From contig RPFO01000406.1 in assembly GCA_009746045.1 (NCBI GenBank), positions 913,159-977,158 of the forward strand: a stretch of DNA of 64,000 nt, in the 5' to 3' direction. The number at the start of each line of letters is the position of its first letter. The first letter of the stretch is position 1. Shown here in pieces: positions 41,307 through 53,801 of this stretch. The position numbers were made by a program, and so were the translations under genes. The notes below the pieces were generated by a model that saw only the letters and a list, made by a program, of their open reading frames with translations, had not been told where the DNA came from and did no database searches. This DNA is from Mesostigma viride. Taxonomy: Eukaryota; Streptophyta; Mesostigmatophyceae; Mesostigmatales; Mesostigmataceae.

Positions 41307-41908
41307 CGTGTCAATCATATTACTCTTAAAATAGAGACTGTATATGCAAAAGGAAAACGTCGAAATGGGCCAGACCTCAGGTAAACACAACAACTCCTCT
41401 GGACACGCGATAAGCATCTTATATGCACTTTCGTCCCAATCTAGCAACAATTCCTTGCCGGTAAAATGTAGGGGGATTTGCTTCTCGCCGTCGTAGGCCT
41501 AATCGCCTGTCAATCCGCAGTTTACTCTCACCCGGGTGAGCGACCGGTAGGGATTTGCTGCGGGAATATCTGTGATGACGGTGGGGTGGAGCACACCGGA
41601 CTAACAATCGTCGGCGCTGGAGTAGGTGTTCAAGCGGCATCTTCGCATTACGGTTCCCAACCACTCAAGCAGTCAACGTCGTAGTTGCTTGCTAAAAAGA
41701 TATTTATAAGTAATATATCGTCTGATGTTTCTTATGGTTGAATGTGTATAATGAACACGGTCCAGCAATGATAACACGACTCTATTGTCACTAGAGAGCA
41801 CTAAGTTCCCAGTAGGTTCGTAGTAGGTTGAGTCTCATACCGGTTATTAGCCCCTATAGCCGGAATTCTCTGCTGCTGGCTGCGGCGTGGGACACAACAA
41901 CAACAGTT

Positions 41909-41945
<37 letters not shown>

Positions 41946-42112
41946 CCGGTAATTAGGTTGAGCTGTTGCAACTTGCAGACTTCAGAGGGATTGTTCGCCT
42001 TAGAAGAATTCGCCATCGTGTTCGCGTGTTCGGTCATTGTTGTTTTCGTTGTTTTCGTCTCTCCCAAATGATAAGTCTGTTATTGAATATATAACTCTGT
42101 TGCACCTTACTC

Positions 42113-42238
42113 GGCATGATTCGTTCATACCAGGCAGAACACACCGCATCCCATCAGACCTGCGAAGTTAAGCTGCCTTGGGCCAGTTTAGTATTGTGAT
42201 CGGTGACGGCACGCGAATCCCTGGTGACGAATTGTACC
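42113..42238 (+). rRNA. 5S rRNA-like gene, unit 2
   Basis: Nearly identical to the unit 1 copy; one change in the GTAGTGTGATCG segment (G to T). Helix I and the box A region are kept. Confidence 0.62.
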
Positions 42239-42561
42239 CTTTGCTTCGTTCCCATTTTGGGCAATTTATTTTGCTAGCTCTTACCTACATTTCTTTTGCC
42301 AATGTTTTAACGCACCGCGCCCGCCTTTTCCACCAGGGAATGTCAGTTCACACTACACCGCCTCGCCCGTACGAACACATGTTGTTGTTGTTCTTGTTCT
42401 TGTTCTTGTGTCCCACGCAGCAGTCAGCAGCAGAGAATTCTATTATTAGTGGCCGAGGGCCGGATATATTTAGTATCGGTGGTACTAACGAACACATGTA
42501 GGTTGGATCTACGCATATCAACACTATCTATAATGCCACGTAGGGCGGCGCTGGTCCCGAC

Positions 42562-43550
42562 CAGTGAGGGTTGGGCGTATGTAAAGGGGGTGAGGAGTTG
42601 AAGTAACGTAAACTGACACGTAAAATGGAAAAAAGGGTGGCGTAAAACGTAAAATCGACGTAAAGGTTTACGTAAGGAAAGTAAATACGTAACGTAACGT
42701 AAAAATGTAAAACCACACTAAAGCTCATGCAGAAGCTCATATTTCCCACAATTTCCACAAGATTTCCATGCAAAAACTAGACACTGCACTGTCTGAAGTG
42801 AGACAACTATGCCTAGACGCATCTGTCTGTGCACCACCTGGCGCCGCGCCGACGCGGCGCGACGCAGCGCCATTGGGCCTACAAGAGCCCCATCACCTTG
42901 CAACCACCAGCCGACATTCCCACACGGGTTTACGTTACGTCCAGTTTACGTTATACGTCTTTACGCGTAAAATGACGTAGAAAGGCAACGTAAAGGATGA
43001 CGTACGTAAAGGCATTACGTGCCCATTTTTGCCACGTAAGGCGTATAACCTAAAACACACGTAGTTACGTCAACGTAATTACGTGTTAATTAATTAATTA
43101 ATTAGGAACATAACTCCGTTGGGAGTATATGTACCACATAGCCCAGAGAAGGGGCATAATATGGCCTATCATACATTCTAAGCTACTTCCTGCAAGGGTG
43201 GGAATGTAAAGGACCCTTGCTCTAGGTGCACCAGGGCACTTGCATCCCCATGATATTCAAGCTATGCCCAGCGATCGAAGGGGGAGCCTGTCATGGGGGG
43301 AAGATCAGCATAGCTATACAAAAAGCTAGGGCATGGCGTCTCAGCAGAGAGTGACTCCCTGCATGGGCAAAACATAACTAAATAAAGCTAGGCATCATCT
43401 GGAGGGTGGCTCATCATAGGCACACGTGTACATGATTAAATAAAAGCGCGTGGCTTAGCTGGGATAGTGCCTCTTTTTATTTTTATTACGTGCCTCTTTT
43501 TATTTTAATTACGTGTTCACGTAACGTAAACCCTTTTACGCCCAACCTTG
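42562..43550. mobile_element. hAT-like element with ACGTAA repeats, unit 2
   Basis: Duplicate of 25244-26231 with the same flanks and the same internal LINE-C. Confidence 0.7.
43088..43506 (-). mobile_element. LINE-C 3' fragment (unit 2)
   Basis: Duplicate of 25769-26187 with the same TSD. Confidence 0.82.
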
Positions 43551-43663
43551 GTCCAGACCACACAGAGCACCAATGGTCCAGGCCATAAAGTACGTAGCGC
43601 GGCGCGACTGCACTGCAGCCCACAGTATGTACTGAACAATTGACACGTCACTGGACCGAGTAA

Positions 43664-44174
43664 AAAAAAAAATTAATTAAATTATAACTGATGACTCCGT
43701 TGGGAGAGCATGTAGCACATTTTCCCTTACTGGATGGATGGAGGTGGGCGAAGCCGCGAAACCGAGCTATTAATCTCAGATTATCAGTACTCTAATTAGC
43801 TAATCTAATCTAGAAAACCCTCGCTACTCTACTACTCAGCGAAGCGCCCCTTCCTCTTGGGGGGAGGGGGCTTGCCCACAGGTGCTGGCGTGTGAGCCTG
43901 GACAATCGTCTTCCCGACTTCTTCTTGTTCTGCATAGCAGTCCATTGAGCAAGAGAGAGGGAGTGAATGCGATGTTCAAACAGGGCTGGGACCACTAGCT
44001 AGGTCGGCCAGCAACTGCTGTGGATAGGTCATGGCATGTTTACCCATCTTTCTAGGAATGTCCTTGGGGCCAGGCCAGGTCAGGATATGCCGCCCCGGCT
44101 GGCCAAGCCACTGGGGGCCGACCCGGCAGACCGAGGTCGGTGTCTACCTGAGTGGTGCGAGTGCTCAAGATGGA
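43664..44174 (-). mobile_element. LINE-B-type 3' fragment (unit 2)
   Basis: Duplicate of 26345-26854 with the same TSD (43652-43663 and 44175-44186). Confidence 0.85.
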
Positions 44175-44643
44175 TGGACCGAGTAACAACCGGTCAAAAG
44201 GTCCTAACTACACGTAAACGTAGAAAAGTCAACAGTCGTAACCACGGACTGTTTCGGAATAGTAGCTGAGGCCACCAAGAACGTTAAGCCTCAATCAACT
44301 TACGGCTGTACAAACACAGTTTGTTACCCGCCGTAACACGCTAGGGCTGAGGGTTCGGGATGTGGCCCATCCTGGCCATGCACCCCCTTCTCGAGCCAGG
44401 GCCCACGGTCGGTGCCCTTGTGCTGCGCAACCCCAAGACTGCGCAGGGGGCGGCCCAGCACGTCCTTGTCCGGGATCCACTTTCTTTGTGGCTCCTGCGT
44501 CGCCATGACGGCTGGCCAGCCCCTGGATGAACTTCTTTTTCGGGGTTTAACGTACAGCCAGACTAGGCAGCAGTGGGAGGCTGTGCAAGCCCGCATGGGC
44601 ATTCCGGGGATGTTTTCTTTTCACAGCCTCCGACATGGGGGGG

Positions 44644-45751
44644 CCAACCAGGTAGACACATCACGTGGCCCCCCGCAAGACTGCGCCCAGCTCAGCCTGG
44701 CCGGCACCTACTACTACTCACCTCTGGCCGGGCCCCGCAATGCTAGACGCCGCAAGGCCCTCACCTTCAAAGAATAGCTAGTAGAGGACATGGGGGGTCT
44801 AGGCCTCTCTGTGATTTGGCACAAGATGATGGACATTGAGGCCAACTTGTGCAGGGCCCAGGTCATAGAGTCCTCAACGAACCCCCTCCCGTGGGGATCG
44901 GGCTTCGAAGCGCCCGCGTGTTTGCAAACGCGGGAAGCATGCTAGACAAGACCCCTACTAGGGTAGAGGGCACCATAGATATAGAGTTGGCTTGATGTTG
45001 TAGATAGATTAGACCGGTAGGATTGCGTGTACATACCCATCCATCCATCCATCCATCCATCCATCCATCCATCCATCCATCCATCCATCCATCCATCCAT
45101 CCATCCATCCATCCATCCATCCATCCATCCATCCATCCATCCATCCATCCATCCATCCATCCATCCATCCATCCATCCATCCATCCATCCATCCATCCAT
45201 CCATCCATCCATCCATCCATCCATCCATCCATCCATCCATCCATCCATCCATCCATCCATCCATCCATCCATCCATCCATCCATCCATCCATCCATCCAT
45301 CCATCCATCCATCCATCCATCCATCCATCCATCCATCCATCCATCCATCCATCCATCCATCCATCCATCCATCCATCCATCCATCCATCCATCCATCCAT
45401 CCATCCATCCATCCATCCATCCATCCATCCATCCATCCATCCATCCATCCATCCATCCATCCATCCATCCATCCATCCATCCATCCATCCATCCATCCAT
45501 CCATCCATCCATCCATCCATCCATCCATCCATCCATCCATCCATCCATCCATCCATCCATCCATCCATCCATCCATCCATCCATCCATCCATCCATCCAT
45601 CCATCCATCCATCCATCCATCCATCCATCCATCCATCCATCCATCCATCCATCCATCCATCCATCCATCCATCCATCCATGAGTTCCATCAGGGTTAATG
45701 CTCGTGACTCCCCAACGGGAGCACGATTTTTTGATATACACTAATTAATTA
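44644..45751 (+). mobile_element. LINE-D with (CCAT)n array (unit 2)
   Basis: Duplicate of 37498-38556; TSD at 44635-44643 and 45752-45760. Confidence 0.8.
45037..45680. repeat. (CCAT)n array, 644 bp (unit 2)
   Basis: 161 units with no interruption that I can see. Confidence 0.97.
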
Positions 45752-46227
45752 ATGGGGGGGCGACGCACGGCGCCATCGCGGGCGAGTCGGCGGAGGCCAT
45801 TCAGCTGCGCGGCCGGTGGGCTTCGGCCCTCTCGGTCACGCGCTACATTGGCCTCCACCGCAGCCTCCTGGGGCGGGACATCCTGCCCGCCCTCTGGGCT
45901 CAGGCGGCCCGGCCTGGGTTTTGACCCAGCGGCCTTTGGGCGCCACTTCGGTGGCGTCGAGCTTCCAGTTTTCATCTCTCGCCTTTTAGCTATCAACTGT
46001 CTGTGACCTCACCCTTGTGTGGGAGGTCAGGGGGGGAATTAAATTAAATTAAATTAAATTAAATTAAATTAAATTAAATTAAATCAAATTATAAAATGAC
46101 TCCGGCCGTTGGGAGATCATGTAGCACATAATCCCGTGGATGGATGGAGGGGGGGGGGCAAAGCCGCGAAACCGAACTACATGTAATCTAACTCTAAGCT
46201 AATCTAATCTAGAAAACCCTACTTATT

Positions 46228-49200
46228 CTACTCAGCAAACTGAGCAAAGCGCCCCTTCCGCTTGGGGGGAGGGGGCTTGCCCACAGGGGCGGGCGTAGTA
46301 TGAGCCTGGACAATGGTTTTCCACTGCCTCCTCTTGTCCTGCATAGCAGTCCAAGCAAGAGAGAGGGAGTGAATGCGATGTTCAAACTGCGCTGGGACCA
46401 CTAGGTCAGCCATCAACTGCTGTGGGTAGGTCATGACATGTTTGCCTACCTTCTTAGGAATGTCCTTAGGGCCAGGCCAGGTCAGGATATGCCGTCCTGG
46501 CTGGCCAAGCCGCTGTGGGCCGGCCAGACCGAGGGCGGTGTCTACCTGGCTGGTGCGAGCAAGATGTCCTACGAATGCTGTCCTACGCTGTCTAATCTCG
46601 TCCGAAATGCGAGGCATGCCCTGGTACAAAGATTCTAGATGCCTATGCGTGTCAAACCCTACATTCAGGGCCTGACGGAGCATCCTGGTTACCGTGCCGT
46701 TTAGCTTGGCCGCCATGCAGCGTGTCCGTGAGCGTCCATGCCTCGGCGCCATACGTGAGCATCGTGAGGACCAGGACCTTGAGGAGCATGCGCTTGCGGT
46801 GCTCGCCGAGGACCTTTGAGTGCCAGTAGGTTTTCAGCGAACGATGCCGAGCCCAGGCCAGGCCGATGCGGGTGTCCACATCGGCGGCGGTGTCAGGAAG
46901 CATGCTTCCCAGCATGCAGTTTAAAGCGATCACGAAACGGGACCTCCGTCCCGTCTAGCAGCCGTGGTAGCGGCGGGCGACTGGAAGCCCCAATCACCAT
47001 AGCCTCAGTTTTGACACTAATCTCCAACCCCACCGCCCGCGCCTCCAAACCCAGACAGTCCAGCCAGGTCTGAATGTGCTCCGGGCGCGCGATGAGGGTG
47101 GTGTCGTCCGCATAAATCAAGTCGGCCAGGCGGTAACCAGGTTTAACCCCGCCGTGCGCGCTGTCGTTAAGGATTTCCAAGCCAGGCTCGAACCCCTTAA
47201 TTAAGAGCAGTAAAGCGCGCACGTGCCCGGCGCATGACGTGATCAACGACAATAATGAACATATATGGGGACAGGACACAACCTTGCCACACCCCGTGGT
47301 GAAGCTAGGGGGAATGGTGGGGTGCATGGTGCCTTCCGCAGTCCGCACTACTGCCTGTGAGCCCTCATACAGTCGGCGAATGGCAGCAATAAACGCAGGT
47401 GGCACTCGATCCAGAGCTAGGATGGCCCAAAGAGCCTCCCAGAGGACCGTGTCAAAGGCCTTGATATAGTCAACAAAAATGAAGACCAGCGGCAAACTGT
47501 CAAGGGGAAGGCGATGCACCTCCTCCATCAACCGGCGCACGACAAACACAGCCATGACAGTGTTACGACCACGACGGAAACCCATCTGAGACTCACCCAG
47601 GTGTGGGTCCAGCGCGGCGCGGAGCCTGTGCAGCATCATGCGCATGAAGACCTTCAGCGCGGCGCTCTGGAGGCAGACACCCCGGTAGTTACCGGGGTCA
47701 GCAGCAGAGCCCTTCTTGTACAGCATGACGCGGATGGCCGTCTGCCCGACTCAGCAGGCGGAGGCTCGTCAGAAAGCAGGACACGGTTGCAGAACGCCAG
47801 CAGAAGATCCCTAACCGCCGGATCAGGCCGGGGTCTTCAGCAGCTCAGCAGAAAGGTGGTCGGCACCGACCGCCGCATCGCACCGCGCAGGCGAGCAAGG
47901 GTGCCGTCCAGTTCCTTCAAAGTGAAGGGGGGGACGACGGCGTCAGTGGCAAGGCAGCCCTCCTGCAAGGCGGCTGGGACTTGGTAGTCCGCGGCCGAGG
48001 AGGGTGGCGCAGGCGGCGGCGGGGGTCCGGCAACACCGAGACAGGCGGCCGTCTCGGGGTGAAGCGGCGGGGGAGGGGCGCGAGCCCCACCTGTCAAGGA
48101 AACATTGTGGGCCAACCAGCGGTCAAGGCTGACCGGCGCCGTGCCGTCCCCCGTGTGCTCCACCGGGGTGCGCTGCCGCGCCGGCCGCCGAGCCGGTCGA
48201 GGTGGTACCACATGTCCCTGCCCTGGTTGCGAGCTTGGCAGGCCTTGGCATCTGCGATGCACTTGGCCGCCTCTGCGTCCTGAGCATGGGCGTAGGCCTC
48301 CCCAAGGGCGGCCTTGAGCACCGGTTTCAGCAATGGGTCCCGGTTACGCTTGAGGCGGTGCCGGGCGGCCAAGACCTTGGGGTCCTGGCGGTAGAGCGGG
48401 CCGGGGCGGCGGCGGGGCATGACCGGCAGGTGCCGGGCCGCCAGCAGCGGGGAGCGGGCAGCAAAGCCCGCAAAAATGGCGGCGTTGGGAGCAGCCTGGT
48501 CCAGCTCGTCGACGTCCGCCCGGGCGTCCAGGGCCGACAGGTACTCCAGTCGGCACCGGTTCCGCTCGTGCTCGGCGTCCGTCCAGTCCTCAGGATCTCC
48601 TCGGACCGGGCGTAGAGCAGACCAGTCAGGGCGGGCCACTGGGGCGCGGCGCTTGGATGCGTGGAACCGGAGCCGAATGGTCGCACGCACCAGGCGGTGG
48701 TCAGAGCACACCGTGGGCGTGTCAAACACTCGGGTGTCCAGAACCGAGGTGCACCTAGCTGGGCTGCCGTACCACCACGTAGTCCAGACAGGCCTGTCGG
48801 CCGTTAGGGCCACGGAAAGTGACCAAGTCCTGTGAGGGACGTTGGAAGTGGCAGTTGACAGCAACCATGCATCCCGCTATCCCGCAAAAAGGCAGAAAAC
48901 AGGGGAGTGTTGTCGTTAGCAGCAGTGTCAGCAGGCGCAAAGCGACTGCCAGCAGTGCCCACGGGGAGCGTGGCATTGGCGTCGAGCAGCATAACCAAAA
49001 AGTGGCGGGCCGGAGTGACCCCCTCAAGGCTATGCAAGGAATCGAAGAACTCCTGGCGTTCCGACTCAGCTGGTAGACCACTATGGGGTGCGTAGCCCAC
49101 CCCCACCGTGAGGTGGTGCTTAGACCGCCCCTCGACGGAGGTGAAATGTGCTACCATAAGGCGTGGGGTGAGAAACTGCAGCGTGCTGAGGCTAGCAACT

Positions 49201-49760
49201 GCCAACGGCGAGCACAAAAGACCAACACCACCTTGGCCTGGTGTGCCACTGCCAGCGAAATAAAACCGCCAGCCACCTGCAAGGCGGTTAGTGCTCACCG
49301 TGCCAAATGGCACCGTGCGACGGTGCTCCTGCACACCGAGAATAGATACACGATGTGCAATGCAAAATGCGACTAGCTCCTCTACCCGGTAGCTATGGTC
49401 GTCATCTGCTAGCAATGTACGTGCGTTAAAAGTCGCGAGGGCCAAGGATGCCTGCTGGCCCACCAGGGGAGAACGGCGATGGAGGATGGGGGTGGATGTG
49501 GCGGGGGGTGGAGGTGGGGGTGGAACGGGGGGGGGAAGGGAAGCGGAGGAAATAGTGCTTTTCATCGCATTTATTTTGTCCTGCAGGCGTAGGATGCGAG
49601 CCTGCCGCCTGCTCTGGGTATTCGGGGATGCTTGCGCAACGCAGAGGCGTAGAAAATCTAGCATGCGTTGGGTGTTGCTAATCTTGCTGCTGAGAGCTGT
49701 CGTTCTAGCCCGAGATACCGGCACCACCATGTGTCTCAGTCGACTGTGAGGTCGATGCAT
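46228..49760 (-). pseudogene. LINE-B ORF2: APE endonuclease and reverse transcriptase
   Basis: Starts at an ATG at 49760. The apurinic-endonuclease-like domain shows 'LATFNARTL', 'VSILGVQEHRR', 'GVGLLC' and, after two shifts, 'LDYVVVR' and 'CSDHRLVRA' (about 49360-48660). The RT follows after more shifts: 'LYKKGSAADPGNYRGVCL' (about 47725), 'FIFVDYIKAFD' (about 47480), and YADD in 'LIYADDTTLIA' (about 47100). The C-terminus has 'YGAEAWTLT' and 'RRTAFVGHLART'. It nicks DNA and primes reverse transcription there. At least five frameshifts; the 'GvrQG' motif is disrupted near 47290. An APE-type LINE; the clade is not determined. Confidence 0.85.
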
Positions 49761-49836
49761 GGGAGTGGAACGGGGGATTGTTTAGAGGCTGTCCCCGAAG
49801 CCTGTTAGCCGCGAGCCGACGAGTGGGGTTGTCTAC

Positions 49837-50448
49837 TTACTGGAACCACCAGGGGCAGCACGCTTCGCACCACGAGACTCCACACGAGACTCCACATTGT
49901 CGGCCGGCGTCTACACGGACACCATCCAGGTAAGCACCAAAACGACCATCCCGCAACAGTCGCAGCTGCACACGCTTACCCCCCGGTACGCACTCGCCTC
50001 GTGCCACCACCACCTTCTCGCTATCAGTCCAGCACTTGCTCCTCGCCGCCAGCTGTGCCGGGGTGTAGTCTTCATCCATGCTGATGGGGTGGCCCTTGAG
50101 CAGACGACGGGCTCCCATCACCCGTTTCTGGTCGTTCACGGTGGCCATGGTGACCAGGACCAGGCCAGCTGGGCCTGGCAGGCGGATGGCCCTGTCAATG
50201 GTCACGTGATCGCACAGCTGCAGCAACCCCAAGAACGCGGGGCCCCGCAAGGCCTCGGTAAGTGCTTGTGCGGTGTCATGCTTGCCCTTCTCAACATTCT
50301 TGAGAATGATATTGCGTTGTCTGAGCTGAGCCACATTCTGTGACGCGACTGCGGTGGCAGCCGACTTAGCCGCCTGGGCGACTATGGCATCCAGGTTCTT
50401 CCCCGCCGCGTCCGCGAACGTGACCCGCTTGGGGGGGGGGGTGGCCAT
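49837..50448 (-). CDS. LINE-B ORF1, RNA-binding C-terminal part
   Basis: Starts at an ATG (50448-50446) that also falls inside the LINE-A target duplication. After a short basic segment comes a coil-like stretch, then an RRM-like half ('DHVTIDRAIRLPGPAGLVLVT') and a C-terminal block 'GHPISMDEDYTPAQLAARSK', matching the L1 ORF1p C-terminal domain. Its job would be to coat LINE RNA. The last 25 residues or so, rich in Cys and Trp, look like an out-of-frame tail. Confidence 0.6.
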   Translation of the reverse strand: MATPPPKRVTFADAAGKNLDAIVAQAAKSAATAVASQNVAQLRQRNIILKNVEKGKHDTAQALTEALRGPAFLGLLQLCDHVTIDRAIRLPGPAGLVLVTMATVNDQKRVMGARRLLKGHPISMDEDYTPAQLAARSKCWTDSEKVVVARGECVPGGKRVQLRLLRDGRFGAYLDGVRVDAGRQCGVSCGVSWCEACCPWWFQ

Positions 50449-53156
50449 TAATTAATTAATTAATTAATAGACACGTGACTGCGTCACGTGAGCATAAGTC
50501 CTCAGTGGATCGAGGGGAACATGGGATGGAATGGATGGTATAAGCTATCTAGGTCCTAGTTACAGGGGTGTGGGCACCGCGGCCCGAATCGCTATGAATG
50601 CCATACTTGGTCACACGCGGAGCCCCCACAGGCTTGGGGGTGGTCTCCTTCATCACTACTTGCCATCTATCCTTGCGCACCATCTGCCTCCATATTACAG
50701 ACAAACCAGGAGGCTGCCCGGGGGTGAGCCCGTCACGTCTAGTGTAGCACATGTCCATGCCGAGTCCATCACGAAAAGTGCACGGGTGGCGGCCCTGCCG
50801 CGCGCGGCCGGGGGCACGCCAGGTGAGGACATATCGCCCAGGCTGGGCGGGCTTGGTGCCAGCTAGTCTATCTGATGTATCTACCTGATCTGTGCGGGCC
50901 AGGTGCCCGGCTAGGCCCAGGCGCCTGTGCCTAAGAATGTGGGAAACATAGGGCAAATCAGCGTACAAATCCTCATTACTAATGTGCAAACCAAAGGGGA
51001 TGTTAACTCGTCGTCTGTCCCAACTCAGTCCTAATAATAGGACTGAGTTGACCTTTTTCAACCGTGTGTAGTGACTAGGTGGGGGGTCCATCCAAGATGC
51101 TTAGATGTGGGTCTATGGAGTATTTGATGTCCTCTTGCTGGCAAAAATACTACATCAGTGAAAACTTGACCCAAACTCCTAAAAATTACATGGATGTATG
51201 GCACCGTCGGCGAATTTGCATTTTTGTGTGGAAGCATGAGTGGCAAAAATTGAATAAATTCCATATGCATGTTAAAAAAATACAGGCATGTAAACAATAT
51301 AGTTCTTGACCTGTGGCAAAAAACTGGACTCAATTTGGCCACTGGCACTGCCTGCAACACGCCAAATACTGCCAGTCCTATACATAGGACTGGGCCATGC
51401 TAGCAATTTGCAAGCATGTAAGTGCGGTCATACTTCATAGTAGCGTGGCCACAAACCATGTCAATCAGCGCATTTCCCTTCAGGCATAATAGGAAAACAT
51501 ACTTGCATCATCATATTGCAGTTATATTGTACCTTAGTATGTGTGAAAGCCTATGCATACATATAGGGAATGCGTATGGATACGTAGCTACCAAGGGATG
51601 TATTATAAGTAATAACCACCGATATAATGGGTAGGTTAGTCACATTTAATTGTTCTTTACAAGAATGGACATGGATAAAACTGTATTACCTTGCCATGAC
51701 ATGGCCAAGATACCTGCTGGCACATTATGACAGTGGTTTATCACCAAGATTTTTCACTCACCCGTATAAGCTTGACAGTACCCTTGACGCAGCCCATGAC
51801 CACACAATCATGCAGTATGAACATAGCAAGAGAATAACTAACATCTATGAAAGTGTTTTAACCCATTCAGCACCTAAAACCTTGTACAGCCACGCTACGG
51901 TAAGGCAAATGCCTGGTAAGATCATCTAAAAATATGGTTTTAGAGAGGGGCAGGCAACGGTCAAGAAAGAGCAGCAAGACTCAAAACTGACAGCGCATCG
52001 CAAGCTTAAACTCATGTAAGAATACCAAGAAACGATGAAGCAGCGATATTCCAGCTTTACCTGGCACGGCTGGCGTTACCTTGGCCCAGGCGGTGCCTGC
52101 AAAAGTGGCACTTTGCGGCACACAAACCATGACGTGACAGAGTGGTCGAAATCATCAAATCTTTACTGCCACTAGACTTAATCTACGACAATACATGATA
52201 AAAGGTAGAAAGAAACCTATAAACCCTTCGATTTGATCCGGGAATCAATTGTAGTAATCCATTCCGTCGACCTGCCTAATCGCAGATTTTTCCAGCAAGA
52301 ACAGTGCCGACACCCAGTAAATCGCATCCCCGCGAGGTTAAAATTCACTTGTATCATCTTTAGGACATAAAAAATCTATTTCCTGGGTTTGGCCCGCAAA
52401 ATCGTCCGAAAACGTAAACTGCATGCATGGGCGCAAGCCGCCATGGCTAGGTCGTGCATTTCCGAAACTCACGTTTCGCGTGAAAATGTACCCTTACCAC
52501 CTGTACTTTCACCGTACGGTTAGCCGCCCAAACCAAATCCAAAAAAATCCCAAAAATATGTCCAAGAAAGATCTTTTCAAGTAGTATTTGAATAAATTTT
52601 GAGAAAATTTTTCTGCCAAATATTCCGACCGGGGCGAATTTTCTACAAAACCTCAAAATTAGGTCCTAAAATTAGGACTGAGGTGAACTCAGTCCTAAAA
52701 TTAGGACCAGGGACAGACGACGAGTTAAGGGCCTTGCGCAGCATCTTGGTGACGGCGCCGTCGAGTCGTTGCTCCAGCTCCTGCATCAGTGTCCACGTCT
52801 CGGCGCCGTAGGTCAGGATCGTCAGAATGACGACCTTGAAGAGGTCACGCTTGACGATCCGGGGTAGGGCGGGGTTGCTCCACCAGCGGCGGTGGTCATG
52901 GAGGTGCGCCCACGCCATGCCGATCCGTGTCGTCATGTCGTCCTCGCAGTCGGGAAGCCAACTGCCGAGCAGCTTGAAGCGGCCTGAAGGAGGGTAGTTG
53001 ACCTCGGCATCGTCTAAGAGGCGGAGTGTGGGTGGGGGCCCTGCCATGCCGAGGGCCAGGGCCTCCGTTTTGGGGCTGATTTCTAGACCAACCGCCCGAG
53101 CCTCGAGCGCCAGGCAGTCCAGCCAAAGTTGGGCAGACTCCGGCTTCTCGATGAGC
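50449..53156 (-). mobile_element. LINE-A, 5'-truncated, inside LINE-B ORF1 (TSD GTGGCCAT)
   Basis: Minus-strand copy starting in the RT just after YADD and ending in the CACGTGACGCAGTCACGTG hairpin (50472-50490) and (TTAA)n (50449-50467). GTGGCCAT is duplicated at 50441-50448 and 53157-53164. The ORF2 C-terminus (50549-51002 and 52729-53156) is open on both sides of the nested transposon. Confidence 0.87.
51007..52724. mobile_element. TTAA-flanked DNA transposon nested in LINE-A
   Basis: 1,718 bp between duplicated TTAA (51003-51006 and 52725-52728). The ends are 15-bp perfect inverted repeats, CTCGTCGTCTGTCCC, followed inside by hairpins built on ACTCAGTCCTAA/TTAGGACTGAGT at both ends. TTAA duplication points to the piggyBac or Kolobok groups; the end sequence does not show the usual piggyBac CCC start. 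The interior has no transposase, so it is non-autonomous. Confidence 0.85.
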
Positions 53157-53182
53157 GTGGCCATGGCCGCCTTTAATTCCAG

Positions 53183-53788
53183 CTATGTGGCTTGGGTGAC
53201 AGCAGAGTCAGCAGCCAAAGACTTGAGCGCGCCTTGCACAGACTTGAGCTCAGAGGTGATCGCCTGCAGGTCAGTGGGGTCGGCTGCGCCGGCAGGGGTG
53301 TCGGCATCGGCCGAGGTGTCGGATGCGGCCGCGATGGTCGCCAGCGGTTTGCAGAGTTCAGGACAGCATGTCAAGAGGCAGGAGGTGCGTAGCTGGTCGT
53401 CTTCCCATTTCCGCCACTCAGCGGGGCCGTCAGGCACAGCCGCGCCGGTCTTGGGGTGGCGGATGATGTCGTCGGCGTCGTATCGGAATTTGAGGATTTG
53501 CAGCACGTTGTCGACCGGCATGGTGAAAAATGCCCCAAAGTCGGCCGGTTCCAGGCGGGTGCCAAGGCTCGTATATTTGGTTAAAGCAGACGGTGAAGGC
53601 GGTGGCTTGGCAGGCGTGGGGGTAGCCTCGACGGCCATGGAAGTGATTTCCGTGGTACGCGGCTTCTTGGGAGCGGTGCCGACGAGAGGGCTGGCTGCGG
53701 CAAGAACGTCTCCCAGCGAGCGGGTTTCTGGGGCGGCAAGTGGGGGAATGGTTTTAACTAACCCGAGGGTGAACCTGGGTTGGGACAA
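53183..53788 (-). CDS. LINE-B ORF1, N-terminal part (unit 2)
   Basis: About 201 codons to a TAG at 53183-53185. No ATG opens it; the frame begins with TTG at the conserved block, so its true start is uncertain. Pro/Thr-rich N-terminus, a central W-containing block ('PAEWRKWEDDQL'), then an Ala-rich coiled-coil-like tail ('LQAITSELKSVQ'). Beyond the TAG the same frame continues through a few codons and, past the LINE-A insertion, into the ORF1 C-terminal domain. The TAG is probably a mutated CAG. A near-identical copy is at 39950-40573. Confidence 0.6.
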   Translation of the reverse strand: MSQPRFTLGLVKTIPPLAAPETRSLGDVLAAASPLVGTAPKKPRTTEITSMAVEATPTPAKPPPSPSALTKYTSLGTRLEPADFGAFFTMPVDNVLQILKFRYDADDIIRHPKTGAAVPDGPAEWRKWEDDQLRTSCLLTCCPELCKPLATIAAASDTSADADTPAGAADPTDLQAITSELKSVQGALKSLAADSAVTQAT

Positions 53789-53801
53789 GGTACCCCCATA
53801 G

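Larger units (their letters stand above)
44344..45924 (+). pseudogene. Tyrosine recombinase, unit 2 (split by LINE-D)
   Basis: Same gene as in unit 1 but without the Ty3 element: the GCAAGCCCGCATGGGC junction at about 44586-44601 is the empty Ty3 site. LINE-D occupies 44644-45751. All five catalytic-motif segments are visible, with the same frame breaks as unit 1, so the decay predates the duplication. Confidence 0.75.
46037..53788 (-). mobile_element. LINE-B, near full length, split by nested LINE-A (unit 2)
   Basis: An L1-like two-ORF LINE on the minus strand: ORF1 N-terminal part 53788-53165, interruption by LINE-A (50449-53156), ORF1 C-terminal part 50448-49837, ORF2 49760-46229, 3' UTR, terminal stem-loop and (AATTT)n tail at 46037-46090. 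Removing the insertion puts both ORF1 parts in one frame with a single TAG. ORF2 has several single-base shifts, so the copy is probably inactive. Confidence 0.85.
40584..53801. repeat. Tandem segmental duplication, unit 2
   Basis: Same order as unit 1 without the Ty3 element, preceded by the TATA-containing repeat, and ending in a near full-length LINE-B with a nested insertion. Confidence 0.88.
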
